Shown piece by piece: positions 34,184-46,682 of a stretch of DNA of 64,000 nt; position 1 is the first letter of the stretch, and every line of letters begins with the position of its first letter. Below the pieces are notes generated by a model. It ran no database searches, was not told the DNA's origin, and saw only the letters and a program-made list of their open reading frames with translations. The translations under genes and the position numbers were made by a program. The DNA comes from Verpa conica (taxonomy: Eukaryota; Ascomycota; Pezizomycetes; Pezizales; Morchellaceae), in contig JAUFSD010000017.1 of NCBI GenBank assembly GCA_033030425.1, forward strand, positions 1,397,501 to 1,461,500, read 5' to 3'.

Positions 34184-37100
34184 ATGTCATTTGGTTTCGG
34201 TGTTGGCGACTTTGCTGGGTCATTGCAGCTAGCTTGGCTTCTCTACACTAACTGTTACAAAGTCGCCAAAGGCGCTCCTCAAGACTTCAGAGCACTTATC
34301 CAAGAGATAAACACATTGCATAGCTCTATAAAACTTCTTGAGGAAGAGGCCACAAACCCAAACTCAACTCTAGTGCGTGCTGGGCAGGACCGTGTTGATA
34401 TGGTGAAAAGAATCATGAGTCAGGTCGATATAACGCTGGAGGATCTAGAAAAACATGCGAAAAAGTATGAAAAGTTGGGCAAAGCACACTCGAGCAGCGT
34501 AAGAAAGTGGTGGACGGGGGTAAAGTGGTCTGCTGAAGCCTCGGACCTAGACGCACTACGAAACAAGGTGCGTATTTGGAACGCCCTACCAAGGACATTA
34601 CTGATTCGCTTTATGTAGTTGGTTTATCATAATGGAGTTATTAGTCTACTCTTAACCTCATGCGGAAAGTAAGATTCGCCTTTACATAGTTTATAATCAG
34701 ATATTGACAGAAACCACTACAGTTCCTCACTACAACGCCTCGAGTCATTAGCCCTAAAGGTTGATAAAGGGGTTAATGATATCAAAGGCATGATCCGAAG
34801 TTCCGAGGCGCCTATGATCTCGACTATTGAGGGCGATAGAGTTTTCACAATATCCCTTAGTGTAACATTGATGAAGAATGCTGAAGTTAGGCGGAAATGG
34901 TCGGCTATTGGTGTTGAAGAATGGATTCAAGGGGGTAGTTGGTGGTTGCTGAAGGTATTGGGTTAATTCTCTTGATACGAGCATCATCATAGCCTCAGGG
35001 CTACATTTGATTAATTGAGGAAAACAAAAACAAAACAATAATCTTGATAAGAGCACCATCCACTGACTAGCTAACGAATACCAATAGTCACAAATGAGCC
35101 TCTATACAGGGTTGCCACCAAATCGCAAGATCACTCAGCAGGGCTATGCCGACCTCATCAAGGCCGCCTGGATTCTGATTGATATTATTACACGACACCC
35201 ACAATTAGACTACCTGGAGACAAGTATGGGGTATGGTGTGGAACTACTTGCAGAGGTTAGTACCGGTGTCTACTTATTAGTTAAAATCGTTGATGGCTCA
35301 ACTAAATCTACTAGACAATACGAAGGGAACTTCAAAATATCAACACTTTGGGTCTTCAGAAACCGAGCTTTGAAGATCTAAATACTTGTGATCTAGCAAT
35401 ATGGGAAACACAAGCAAAAGAACCCACACTACAACCAGGGGGAAAGACACTTAGCTTAGGCTTAAGCTACCAAGCATGGATGACCGAGCATGAACATGTG
35501 CTTTTCCAACGGTACCTTCAAACCCCTTATGTACCGTGAATCATGCTAAGAACTCAGATTTGTATATTATCAACCAAATAACTATACGGAAATAACGCCC
35601 TGTATCGTCTTATTTTTGATTGATAAGAAGGATAAAAAGGCACGAGTAGTTTTGAGGGACCAGAGCTGGGTTACCTTAGCGACATTTATTGGTATATCCT
35701 CATAACCCCAAGTTTACCGTTGTCTCTCCCCCTAACATCACTTTAGTAGGAAGTATGAGCCCAAAACCTGCTGATAACGTCTTACAAATTGAAGACCAAA
35801 AAATACAATTTTCAACATCTCAAGGTATACACTCCTGTCACCGAACCCTTATTCTTTAGAGTATTTGACCCTGCACGAACCGGCACCCTCGATATTGATT
35901 CTATAAATCTCATGGCTCGTGTGCCAAAGGTCTATATGGCCAAACCATGAATTTATCAGAGTAAACGTCAAGGGTAGCAAGTTAGTACAGGGCCCTAGCA
36001 CCCTACACGTTCTGGAGGGGTTTAACATTAGATTCAGATGTACAACACCTTTGTTCGATTTCGGAAGCAACTGAAGAATACTTCTTTTATTGCAAACTTA
36101 GTAACAATAACCTGAAGACCTTGCAGGCATTCATTTTGCTTTTATCTATAAAAAATAAGTACAAAGATGTGGTTGAACGACTACTCGCAGATGAGAATAA
36201 CCAGGACTTGGAATTGTCAACATCTCACGATGCAAGCTTTTCAGATAAAATACAACTTGAGGCTCAGAAACTAGCTTTGCAGTTCATGAAAAACGGTTTT
36301 CACGACGACGTCGATTTGCACAAGAATGAGAACAGCCACGAAACCCTGCTCTCTTGGGCCATAACACAACGATTTAGCGCAATTGCAATTATCTTGGCAG
36401 AAGGGAAAGGTGTATTGACAAACGAGGAAGAGATTTATGCATGTTCATGCCTGCATAATGCTGCGCGTAATGGAGACGTGAAGTTATTGAGGTTGTTCTT
36501 GTCAGAGCATGGGGCTGACATGAACATTGAGGACGACGATGGATGGACGGCGTTAGAGCTGGCAATCTGGAATGGGCGAGCGGCAGTTGTCAAAGTGCTT
36601 CTGGAGCTAGGCGCAGTATTGATAGATCGGTATCACAATGGCCTTACAGGGTTGCAGGCATCAGCTGGCGGGGGACATCAGACTGTGGTTGACAACCTGC
36701 TTGAGATTAGTGTCGATGTCAACACTCCAGCTGCATATAACGGTGGGCGCACCGCATTACAGGCAGCAGCCGGCGGAGGACACATGAATATGGTTAACAG
36801 GCTTCTTGAGGTCGGTGCGGATGTCGATGCTCCAGCTGCATATAGGAATGGATGGACGGCATTGCAAGCAGCAGCCAGTGAAGGTCATATGGATATAGTT
36901 AATAGACTACTCATAGCCGGCGCCGATATCAACGCACCGCCCTCAAAGCATAATGGGCGCACAGCATTGCAGGCAGCAGCTGGTGGAGGGCACACAGCTG
37001 TAGTTGAAAGACTACTCGAAGCCGGTGCAGATACCAACACTCCATCACCAAGTTACGGCGGGCTCACGGCATTACAGGCGGCCGCTGGTGGGGGACATAT

Positions 37101-38865
37101 AACTGTGATCAACAAGCTTCTTGAAGCTGGCGCAGATATCAACGCTTCACCCTCAAGCCATGAAGGGCTCACGGCATTGCAAGCAGCGGCTAGTGGGGGT
37201 TATCTAGATATAGTTGACAAGTTTCTCGGACTCGGTGCCGATGTCAACGCCCCGCCTTCAAGCCATAGCGGACACACAGCATTACAGGCAGCAGTTGGTG
37301 GGGGACATACAACTGTAGTCGACAGACTTCTCGAAGCCGGTGCTGATATCAATGCCCCAGCTACAGATGGTGGACGCACGGCATTGCAAGTGGCGGCCGG
37401 AAGAGGTGATATGGCTATAGTCAACAAGTTGCTCGAAGCCGGTGCTAATGTCAACGCTCCACCCTCGACCCATAACGGACGCACGGCACTGCAAGCCGCA
37501 GCCGGTGGAGGGTATTTAGCTGTAGTTGAAAGGTTACTCGAAGCCGGTGCTGATCCCAAAACCCCAGCTGCAGATTTTGGACGTACAGCATTACAGGCAG
37601 CGGCTGGTGGGGGGCATATAGCTGTAGTCAATAGGCTTCTTGAAGTCTGTGCGGGTGTCAATGCTCCACCTTCAAGTCATGAAGGACTTACGGCATTGCA
37701 AGCAGCGGCTAGTGGGGGGTATATATCTACCGTCTCTAGGCTGCTCGAAGCCGGTGCGAATGTCAATTACCCAATCCCATGGCGCGGCGGACGGACGGCA
37801 TTGCAAGCAGCGGCCTATGGAGGCCATGTATCTGTAGTCAATAAGCTACTCGAAGCTCATGCTGATGTCAATGCTCCAGCGGTATATAGGAATGGATGGA
37901 CGGCACTGCAGGCAGCAGCCAGCGGAGGGCACATGGTTATAGTCAACAGGCTACTCGAAGCCGGTGCCGATGTCAACGCTCCGGCTGCATCTATAGGTGG
38001 ACGCACTGCACTGCAGGCGGCTGCAGGTGGAGGACACATGGCTATATTAGTTAGGCTTCTTGAAGCCGGTGCTAGTGTCAACTCTCTTGCTGCGACTGAA
38101 AGTGGATGTACAGCATTGCAAGCCGCAGCCGGTGGAGGACATATGGCTGTGATCAACAAGCTACTCGAGGGTGGTGCTAATGTCAATACTCCAGCTGGAG
38201 ATGAAGACGGGCGCACAGCATTGCAGGCGGCAGTCTACGGAGGGCACATAGCCGTAGTCGACAGACTGCTCGGAGCCGGTGCTAGTCCCAACGCTCCATC
38301 TTCAAGCAAGAGGGGCGGATGTACAGCATTACATGCGGCAGCCAGTGGGGGACGCCTGGATATACTCAATAAACTTCTCGAAGCCGGTGCTGACATCAAC
38401 ACTCCTGCTGCATATGCTGGTGGACTTACGGCATTGCAAGCGGCAGCCGGCAAAGGACATATGGCTGTGGTTAACAGATTGCTCGGAGCCGGCGCTCGTG
38501 TCAACGCTCAAGCTGCAGAAAACGGAGGACGCACAGCATTGCAAGCAGCAGCCGGTGGAGGGCATATAGCTGTGGTCAATAAGCTACTTAGAATTGGTGC
38601 TAGTGTGAATACTCCAGCGGCACCTATCAGTGGGCGCACTGCATTGCAAGCGGCAGCCAGTGGAGGGCATATGGCTGTCATCCTCAGACTACTCAAAGCC
38701 GGCGCTCATGTGAATGCTCAACCCTCAAACCATGACGGATGTACAGCATTGCAGGCGGCAGCCAACGGGGGTCACATAGCTGTAGTCAATAAGCTGCTCC
38801 AAGCTGGTGCAGTATGGTACCACCCCAAGGAAAGTGCCTTCTTCAATAATCTAAAGCTAATCTAG
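34184..38865 (+). CDS. NLR-like ankyrin-repeat protein with fungal N-terminal domain
   Basis: Eight exons (34184-34567, 34619-34668, 34723-34954, 35088-35255, 35315-35511, 35558-35691, 35747-35824, 36038-38865) give 1,356 residues. All seven junctions keep phase. Spliced, the first 450 residues follow the N-terminal module that I know from many fungal ankyrin and NLR-type proteins: MSFGFGVGDF start, YKVAKGAPQDF, LVYHNGVISLLLTSCGNSS across introns 1-2, WSAIGVEEWIQGGSWWLLK, QGYADLIKAAWILIDII, EHVLFQRF and LLLSIKNKYKDVVERLL. From about residue 550 come 23 ankyrin repeats, most with the core GRTALQAAAGGGHMAVVNRLLEAGADVN. I see no nucleotide-binding (NACHT/NB-ARC) domain. Likely a cytosolic recognition or scaffold protein; that is inference. 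Confidence 0.88.
36730..38815 (+). repeat. tandem ankyrin-repeat coding array, about 102-105 bp period
   Basis: About 20 consecutive units, each coding for 34-35 residues, share long stretches such as GCATTGCAAGCAGCAGCC and CTTCTTGAAGCCGGTGC. Similarity is high at both DNA and protein level, more than is usual among ordinary ankyrin repeats. Variation concentrates just before and after the G-x-TALQAAA core. Confidence 0.85.
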
Positions 38866-40249
38866 TCCTAGGTCGTAAACTCCTTAACTTATTCGTTTAT
38901 TTCTCGGTACCTGGTGAGAAGAGCCAAGAATAGGTCAAGCATGTTGGTATTTCTAGCTAAAAGTTATTTTGTTTCAGAGTAACAATCAAACTTTGCTCTA
39001 TTAAATGGCTGAAATATTTCCCACAAACTGTCATCTCGCGTGGGATTCAATAGTTAGAAGTCACTTTTGTCACGTCAGTAAATAAGAATTTTCCTATGGC
39101 TACTTTATTAAGGGCTCTATGTTACCTAATTTATAAAGGCTAGTAAAGCACGTAGGTTTCCCCCTCTCTCTAGGCCCTATAGTTCATTCCTTCTCAACGC
39201 TTCCCTAGAAAAAACCCAACCCTAACCCTTTCGCTATATGATCTTTTTTCTTGTTTTCCTCATTAATTACATGAGCCTTGGGCACTATAATATAAATGGC
39301 TCCATTTATTAATTTATTAATTAACCGTTTTACAAACCAGCCTTCTAGCCATGTCAATTACACAAAATACAAAAATAAAGAAAAATATAAAGAGCCCTAT
39401 CTCTTCTTATCCCTCTATTTCATTGCCACTATCTCTAACTTCCCCTAAAAACTTTTTCCTTTCTGCCTTTTTTTATTTTTGTTTCTAATAGTAAATAGCC
39501 CCTAGTTCACTCTCAAATCTAAACCGACCCATCTTCCTTCAAATAGCGACCGCTCTAGACTCATGGTATATAGGGGTCCTCCTTCTACTGTAGCATAGCC
39601 TTGTACTCCCTATTCCCTAGCTTCATTATCATCCTCGCACCCTTACCACACCCGAGTTAACCTACCATTCCGAAACCCACCTCCGTTAGTTAGCCGACTA
39701 AGCCTATCTTATTGGCTGTAATCCGACGACTTATACAATAAAGCCCTGGCAACGCCGAAATCCCCCTAAGTGTCTTCTTAATGCTATAATGGACTTCGGC
39801 TACTTGTTCCATATAAAGGTAGATACATAATACCACTAGTCTATTTACCAAGTAGTCACCATCACTATGTATCACGACTAATACTCCCACTTCAACCCCC
39901 CCCCCCTTCCGCCTTCCTCACCTAAAATTAATAAGAAAAGCACAGTCGAGGAATATCATGTGACCTTGAGGTACTCAAAAAAGTAAGAATAAGTGAACAG
40001 AAAAAGTAGAACATATGTTTTTTAAGTAATATACAATTAGAATGAAACAAAGAATTCACACAAAAAAATAGATAAAAACGCTCCCAAAAAAAAAAAAAAA
40101 CTCAATAATGCAATCCCGCCCCTAAGAAAAGAAATGTTTTTAAATATGACAAAGTAAAATTCTTAAAAGAGAAAGATTTTCAGAGAGAGCTCGAGAACCA
40201 AACCGCTCTGCAGTATTATTCACAATGGAAAGATAAAAGATATTGGAGC
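38866..40249. other. intergenic
   Basis: Between two 3' ends. T- and A-rich, with homopolymers (A14 near 40086, C9-10 near 39897). No gene supported. Confidence 0.45.
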
Positions 40250-41615
40250 TTATGTCTGCTTAAGGAAGCCGTTGTTGACGATGATGCTTGGGTCTGGGGA
40301 GCTCTTATCGGAAGCGAACTTGAGGGAGGTAGTGAGGAGGTGTTCCTTCATTGCCTTGGGGTTCTGTGAGAGGCTTGAGTTGAGACCGATATAGTATGCA
40401 ATAAGGCCACTGACGTCTAATTTGGCTGTTAGTTACAGTCTAGAACAATATATAGTAGGTGGGGGGGGGGGACTTACGAGGAGCAGCCATGGAAGTACCG
40501 GAAATGGTGTTGATGACATTAGACTTTCCGGCAACATCGATCCAGGTGCTGGTGACATCTTCACCAGGCGCATAAACAGTCACACATCCACCAAAGTTGG
40601 AGAATGAAGCGCGCTCGTCGTTGATATTGACTGCGCCCACACTGACTACGCTGCTACCTTCCTCGTCAATGCTCGCATGCGCTGGGCTCGATGTGCATGA
40701 ATCCGTGTTGTCATTTCCAGCAGCAACAGAGACATGGACTCCCGCTACGGTTGCCTTCTGGAGGACGTCGTCGATGATATCACTGATACCACTGGTTCCC
40801 AAGCTCATGCTAATAATAGATCCCTTGAAGTCCGGCTCAAGCTTCCTTTTATCGTGCTGGTTGATAACGAAATCCACGCCCTTTGAGATACTGGATGAAG
40901 TCCCGTTTGTGGGGCTGATGACACGGACGGCGATGATGTTGGCCGCTTTTGCAACACCGAATGTTTTTGATGCTGCGGTTCCAGCGCAATGGGTTCCGTG
41001 ACCCATATCATCGGTGATATTCCCGTCGAAGGAAAAAGCAAAGGTAGCACGACCGCCAAAATCAGCGTGGTCGACGTTGACACCACTATCGACAATATAG
41101 ATATCTACACCTTCACCGAGAGAACTTGTAGAACCTTCGAATTGGTATTGGAGAAGGTCGAAACTGGCAATAGACGACTCGGCCTCAACTGTTACTGGAG
41201 AGGCTTGCGAGATTCTCTTAAGACCCCAAGTAGCGAATGAAGTATCGTGAAATCTAGCCTGCACTCGTGGCTGGTACTTTCGGAATCCGCCAAGGGTTGT
41301 GAGCTTATCAGCGCAGTGACTTGACATTGTTGCAGAGAAACCCTTGAATGCGCTGTTGTTGTAGACATAAGTAATCTCATCGTCTGCAAGACCCATGGCT
41401 GCAATCATTTCATCGAGTGAGCGTGGGTCTTCTTCATCAAGGATGACGTCCCAACTACCACCGGAGCCGGGTGTTTCATCAAGAGAACTGACGGCCTCGG
41501 AAGTGGAATCGGTGGTGGAGTTTGCGGGGCCTGATTTTCCGCCATGCCCTCTATGGGGGGCTGCAAGCGAGAGGCCGAGCGAAAGGGCAGAAAGGATGGC
41601 TATAGAGAACTTCAT
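40250..41615 (-). CDS. secreted subtilisin-like serine protease (S8, proteinase K type)
   Basis: Exons 41615-40478 and 40416-40250 give 434 residues; the 61-nt intron (GTAAGT, branch-like GTAACTAAC, AATTAG) is phase 1 and falls right after the catalytic serine motif. The parts in order: a signal peptide (residues 1-18), an I9-type propeptide (about 50-125, with ITYVYNNSAFKGFSATM), and the peptidase domain. The catalytic triad is Asp176 (YIVDSGVNVDH), His206 (GHGTHCAG) and Ser375 (SGTSMAAPHVSG); the oxyanion region is SVAAGNDNTD. It should be exported as a zymogen and degrade extracellular protein. The acidic, serine-rich stretch between signal and propeptide is slightly longer than usual. Confidence 0.95.
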
Positions 41616-44600
41616 GATTGTAGATGTGTGAAAGTTGAAAAACTGAAATTAGTTTTATAGAGAAAGACAATAAATCTAGAAATTAGATTGAACGTTAACA
41701 TCCTCCACCGTGAGATTGAAAAATAAAGAGGATTTGTTTTAGAACCCACCTAAACACCAAAAATTACACCCAAAGTAAATGGCGGGGTAACAGCGATCGA
41801 CGCAGCTCTCAAGAGTACAGCGTATATGGGTGGTTGATCCAAAGGAATGGAGGTTGGTTCTTCTAAGAAGGAATGCAAACTAGCTGCAATGATCGTAAAA
41901 GTGGTAGAAAATAAAATAGTAATAAAAGAAGGAGAAATAAAAGAAAACGGGAGAACCTGTCTATCCCAAAGAGAAACTATTTTCTGCTGCTGCTGTCCAA
42001 AGGCTATGCTTGTGGTGAGAAAGGAAAATTAACGGGAGCCCACGCAGTTTATATTGTTGGTTGACCAGCGGAGTTGTACGTAGTATTTTCCCTGCACATG
42101 TCCGAATCGGGGCTAGTGTGACCCTTTCTGCAGGAACAGAATAACGCTCTGACAATCTCTTTGGTATCCCTGTCCTAAGCCCCATCCCATCCCATCTCCA
42201 TAGTGGCCAATAGAACAGCCCGCCAGCCCTGGTTACAAGCCCTCAGCCAACAATAACCCTACACCTTGACATTCCAAAACACCCCTGTGTAGTTAATACT
42301 TCCTACACGGGTATGAAATACCCCCTAAAATGGTGTTTTGTCCTCATCTTAATACAGCAAATAGCCCCTAATACGGTGGAATTTGTGTTCATGAGCGCTA
42401 AACAGCTAGCATTCTGTGATTACAGAGGTACCTTAGCGTTTCATCGCCCATCGTCTGATAAATTAAACTTCATTCAATTTTAGGGGGGGCGGCTTTTGTA
42501 TCTCAGCTCCGTAGAGCACCACCCGTAAATCAGGGTGTGAATAGTATTTGTACAGGACCCTTACTGAGGGTAAATAAGGTTATATTTGGGCTATTGAGCC
42601 TCACCTCAATACCGTCTCAAAGTTCGTACGCGATTGAAACAAGTCTCCGATATTGAGTAAACTGAGGTTGATAAATTCTAACCCCAATTCATTGCTCTTG
42701 CTTATATTTTTATTTTTAAACTCGTATATTTATTGAAGTCTAAGGCGGCGAGACACACCTTTGCCTATCTACCGCGTATGTGAGGTTGTTGACATCCTTC
42801 CACACGGGCGCCACAGTGGTCATAAAGAGACTGAATCACTTTTAATCCCCGAGAATATAGATGCAAATTACCAAATCCACGACAGCATATAGATGGCTTG
42901 CCGATCAACCCTAAGTATCCACCGGAATCCCTCTCCCGTAACCGCCCCAGGTGCTACGATAGGGATGGCTAAGTAAAATCCCATCCTTAGTTAAAGTTGA
43001 ATCTAAAACTTGCGCCTATCGAAACCCTCACGTCCTTGGGGGATTCCCCAAGTCCTAAAGAAAGGCATTGTAATTAATGCCAGCCAACACAAAGATCTCA
43101 GGAGTGAGTCGGTTGGCCCTGCCATTCGGTTCTCTTCGGAAGCGACTACCGAGCGGGAGTATTCAACGCCATAGTAAGGATGGTGAAACATTACGTTACT
43201 CTCTCCACGCCGAGAATGGAACTCAGGTACACCCTTTGGCGCCTGCAGTAGCGAATTTCTCGCGGTATCCAATCGTGATAAGGTACGGCTGACGAGTTTG
43301 AGCAAGCGATTGGTTTTATGTGTCTCGCCAGGGAGAAGACGTCAGGGTTTTTTTGTACCTTTACTTATCAACCACGGGACCAATCGATTAACGAACCGAA
43401 CCGAGAGAGTACATACGATTACCAAGGTAGTCCTCCCACAATGAACCCCGTATGGTGTATTTTTGTTTTTCATCGCTGTCCCCCCACTCCGTGACAGCCA
43501 ATTGTGCAACCCCCCCCCCCGTTTCGCCCGTAGTGTTTCGAGTAGAAAATCCCAGGCTAGGCGCTTGGGCCCTCTGGCCAAAGCCGTGATACACCATCGT
43601 CACATACAGCTGGAATACATACGTATACGTATATGCGGGCCCAGCTATCGGTCTCGACTGTGCCACATTGGTAACCGTACGTGCTCTGTCTAACTCATTG
43701 AGATACCTCGGTAGCGACTGTACTGAGGGGGCGCGATGCCATGAGGCGGTTAGCGAATCCTTCTGCGTTGTCCCCGGAGTTTATCCATCTTGGCGGGACG
43801 GTTATGCAAGGGCGGATTGATGTCGCCACACTGGATGGGCCAAACGTTGAAAAAAGTTCTTGGCTTCTCCCCCCCCCGAGTGTGAGGTGGGTGATTATAT
43901 ACCAGCAGTACTATTCAGGTAGATTATATTCTTACGTACGCCGGAGATTGACGGCTCAGGTACATGTGTGGATACTCTCTAGCCATAGGGGGGGAGGGAT
44001 GTTTTATCCTACAGTTTACCAGCACTGGGATTCGGTTAGTGGGTACACTCCTCTAATCTCAACTTTAATATCGAAAACCAGCCATATCACAGTTTACGTA
44101 TGGTTCCGTGCACATGGCAAGAATATTGGAAGGAAGGCTGTTTGTGGTGGAAATATAATGGAACTTTTACCGATCGGGGGGGTTAAGATTTATTCTACTC
44201 GTTTAAACGAGCATTCTCCCATGGTTACGATAAAGCCATTTGCCACCTCGGCTCCCCTGATTCACTGTGGGCTGCGTACGCAGAGTGGTACGACTGGTCC
44301 AGGTTCAACACTATGCTGATAGTATTCATCAAGTGTACTTGGCAGCACTCTAAGTAATGTTTTATTACACACCCTATAAAACCTATATCATACGGCAAAA
44401 AGCCTTTGTAGCTCACTACCGAAGAGACCTGCCATCTACAGACTAGATTATCCCGAGAGTCGCGGTTGTAGTTGAACTTGAATACTACACTCAAACATTC
44501 ATTGTCTCGAATATTAGCATATAATACAAAAAGCGCGAGTTTCTAGGATCTTGTGGGAGTATCGTGAAGTCACTCCGGCTATTAACTCTACATATCCCTG

Positions 44601-45592
44601 CGACTGTGTCTTGAGACAACCTTAACCTTAGTATGAGTTAGTAGGGTAGATTTGAAGCTAGGGGTTTTGTTGTTTGTGTTATTTTTGGCGAGGTCACTAC
44701 GGAGGCCTTTTTACATATCTGTGTATATGAAACAACCTTGTTTGTGAATCTAGAAGCATTGCCAGAAGTAACCTAGATCCTGGTGTTTTTTCCGGGAGTC
44801 ACTGGCTTCTATAAGCTTTAGCCAATGTCTTGAACGGGGGTGTTTTTAGTTAAGAATCTATATAAAGCGCCCAATGATAGGGAGTGGTAAATCATATCAT
44901 ATCGCTCATAGTACTCAACCCAATATTATATCTTGTTGAGAAATTCAAGCTTGCTTGATCTATAAGTAACAGTCTTTGCTTTGGTGTCTCAGTATGGCAT
45001 ATAAACCACAGAAGCTGTAGCATAATGGAGGTTATTTACCGCAGGATCATCCCTCTCTAAAGCAAGAGAGTTAAAATCAATCCGGCTATATAGCTACCTA
45101 TTAACGCAAACTCTCACTCATATGACGGGAGGCATAGTCTGTTGGATAAGTATCTAAAATTATTCTTTTACAGTACTGAAAATTACTTATATTCGTCCCT
45201 TAGAAGTACTTTTGACGCTTATACATCAAATAAAAGCTATTATCGTATACGTTTCCCGATCACGACCTGAGGTAAGCAAAAAAAAACGAGTGATATAATA
45301 GGATTACAGGCCGAACTTTAAAAGCAGGCTTCTCTGTCGACATTTTAAATATTCTCCAGGAGAAAAAATACCCGAACATTTAAATAAATAAAAAAAAGAA
45401 AAAAGAAAAAAAAAGTGTCTCCCAGGGGCTGAACCGCGGACCGTTTCTCACTTGTCCCAGAATAAGTGCGACTAGGCTTCCCGGTATAAATACCGGTAGG
45501 CCATCTTCACCTGAAAACTTTAGAAAGTTTTGTACCTTTAAGGTGTGCTAAGGGGGCTCCAGACAAGAATTGGTCGGGCAATCACTCCGGGC
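41616..45592. other. long gene-poor stretch
   Basis: Contains the protease promoter at its left end. Frames at 43077-43292 and 43741-44319 (plus) are open but have no recognisable content and no splice partner that I could find. At 45410-45520 there is a tRNA-like 3' end pattern that fails on folding. Nothing else is supported. Confidence 0.4.
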
Positions 45593-46682
45593 ATGTCTCT
45601 TCCCCTTTCGGATAGATCTGTAGATACACACCCACAAATATGTCTCGTGCTTAGCCTTCTTGTTATTGGTGTATTAGAGTTAGGCCAAGCGTCACCTGTT
45701 TTCCACCCCAATCAGGTAAGAAAGGACGAGTGATATACCATGATTACAGACAGACTCCCAAAATAGACTGATGATGATGATTATTCATAAGTACATGGAG
45801 CCCTAGCCCAAAATAGACTGCTCAGCTAGTTTTTTATGGTTTAAGCAGGTGCATGTAACCTCCCTTCATCAGAATAAGTCATCATGGTGTTGAATGTATA
45901 GACGAGACTTGAGAAGTGTTGACATCTATAGGAGCATTGTTTAATCCCAATCACCCCCACTACAATGCACTCTCAACACGTGGATGAAAAACCCCAAAGG
46001 ACATAGATGATAATAGTACGTCATCTGGTCCCCACGAATCCTAGCCAATCTTCATGCGGAAGAGATGAACGAGACATACGACCGAGCTACGAATACCTAT
46101 GGAATTTCTTTGAGTCTATACGCAAAATTCAGAGTAGGTTACCGATCTGTAGTTTGGCTTGGGCTAGGCTAACAAATCATATAAGCTGAGTGGATGAAGA
46201 AGCCAGGTCGACCGTACCCTGCCGCCACTTCAGAAATTAAGAGACTCATGAGGGGTGGTATTGGGCTAAGACCTATACTACACGGCGGGATGGTCTTGAT
46301 ATATCAAGTGATCTCTGTGGCTCCCTTTGCCTTAGGACTGTCGATCATGATTACAGAGGATTTCACGGCACCAGTCATAACCCCCCCCCTCATCATCATA
46401 TAAAATGCATTCACACAGTTGCTGACATTTGTGTTAGTCTGGCTGTATCTAGTGGCAAAATGCAATAATGCATCAACAAATGCCATCGTCTCCGCTGCTT
46501 TTCAGGTAGCAGAATGCCAGATGACAAGAGCACCTTCGGCAGATTATTTCTTTGCTGGGTTTAAAAATAATGTTGGACTTAACTATCCTACAATATTGCT
46601 AGCGGAGTTTTCCGTCCGACTACCATTCAGATTTACGGGGACGGGTTCAGTATCTACACTCCTACGGTTCCTCATGCCGTAA
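45593..46682 (+). CDS. predicted multi-exon membrane protein
   Basis: Exons 45593-45715, 46007-46133, 46186-46373 and 46419-46682 join in frame to 233 residues. The N-terminal segment ICLVLSLLVIGVLELGQA is a signal peptide or anchor. Two further hydrophobic segments, MVLIYQVISVAPFALGLSIM and LLTFVLVWLYLVAKC, become continuous only after splicing of intron 3 (46374-46418, GTCATA ... CACAG). Intron 2 (46134-46185) has a GTAGGT donor and a GGCTAAC branch site. Intron 1 is long (291 nt) and contains a retroposon scar. The last 50 residues are less certain because another intron could begin at 46506. No family recognised. The exon pattern, phase agreement and helices support a real gene, but start and end are provisional. 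Confidence 0.45.
45771..45806 (-). mobile_element. 5'-truncated retroposon end, copy 2, with 14-bp target duplication
   Basis: A 36-bp insert between two copies of CCCAAAATAGACTG (45757-45770 and 45807-45820). The minus strand reads CTAGGGCTCCATGTACTTAT and ends in a CATCATCAT tail. It lies in predicted intron 1 of the membrane-protein gene. Confidence 0.78.

Noticed and set aside
35849..36070. 73-codon minus-strand frame within the NLR-like gene
   Set aside because: It lies mostly in the last intron of the plus-strand gene and has no recognisable content.
37200..38696. Several minus-strand frames of 60-150 codons with alanine/proline/serine repeats
   Set aside because: They are the antisense of the ankyrin repeat array and inherit its periodicity.
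36730..38815. Regular ~102-bp repeats as a CRISPR-like array
   Set aside because: Every unit is in frame and codes for an ankyrin repeat in a eukaryotic gene; there are no spacers.
39208..39230. AACCCTAACCC, similar to a telomere repeat (also at 48609-48622)
   Set aside because: Only two units and flanked by unrelated sequence; too short for a telomeric or interstitial array.
43741..44319. 192-codon plus-strand frame from an ATG
   Set aside because: Composition and motifs do not resemble a known family, and competing frames on the minus strand are equally open.
45410..45520. Possible tRNA on the minus strand (T-arm-like GGTCCGCGGTTCAGCCCC followed by a T run)
   Set aside because: The T-stem pairs at only two of five positions, and no acceptor or anticodon stem could be completed.
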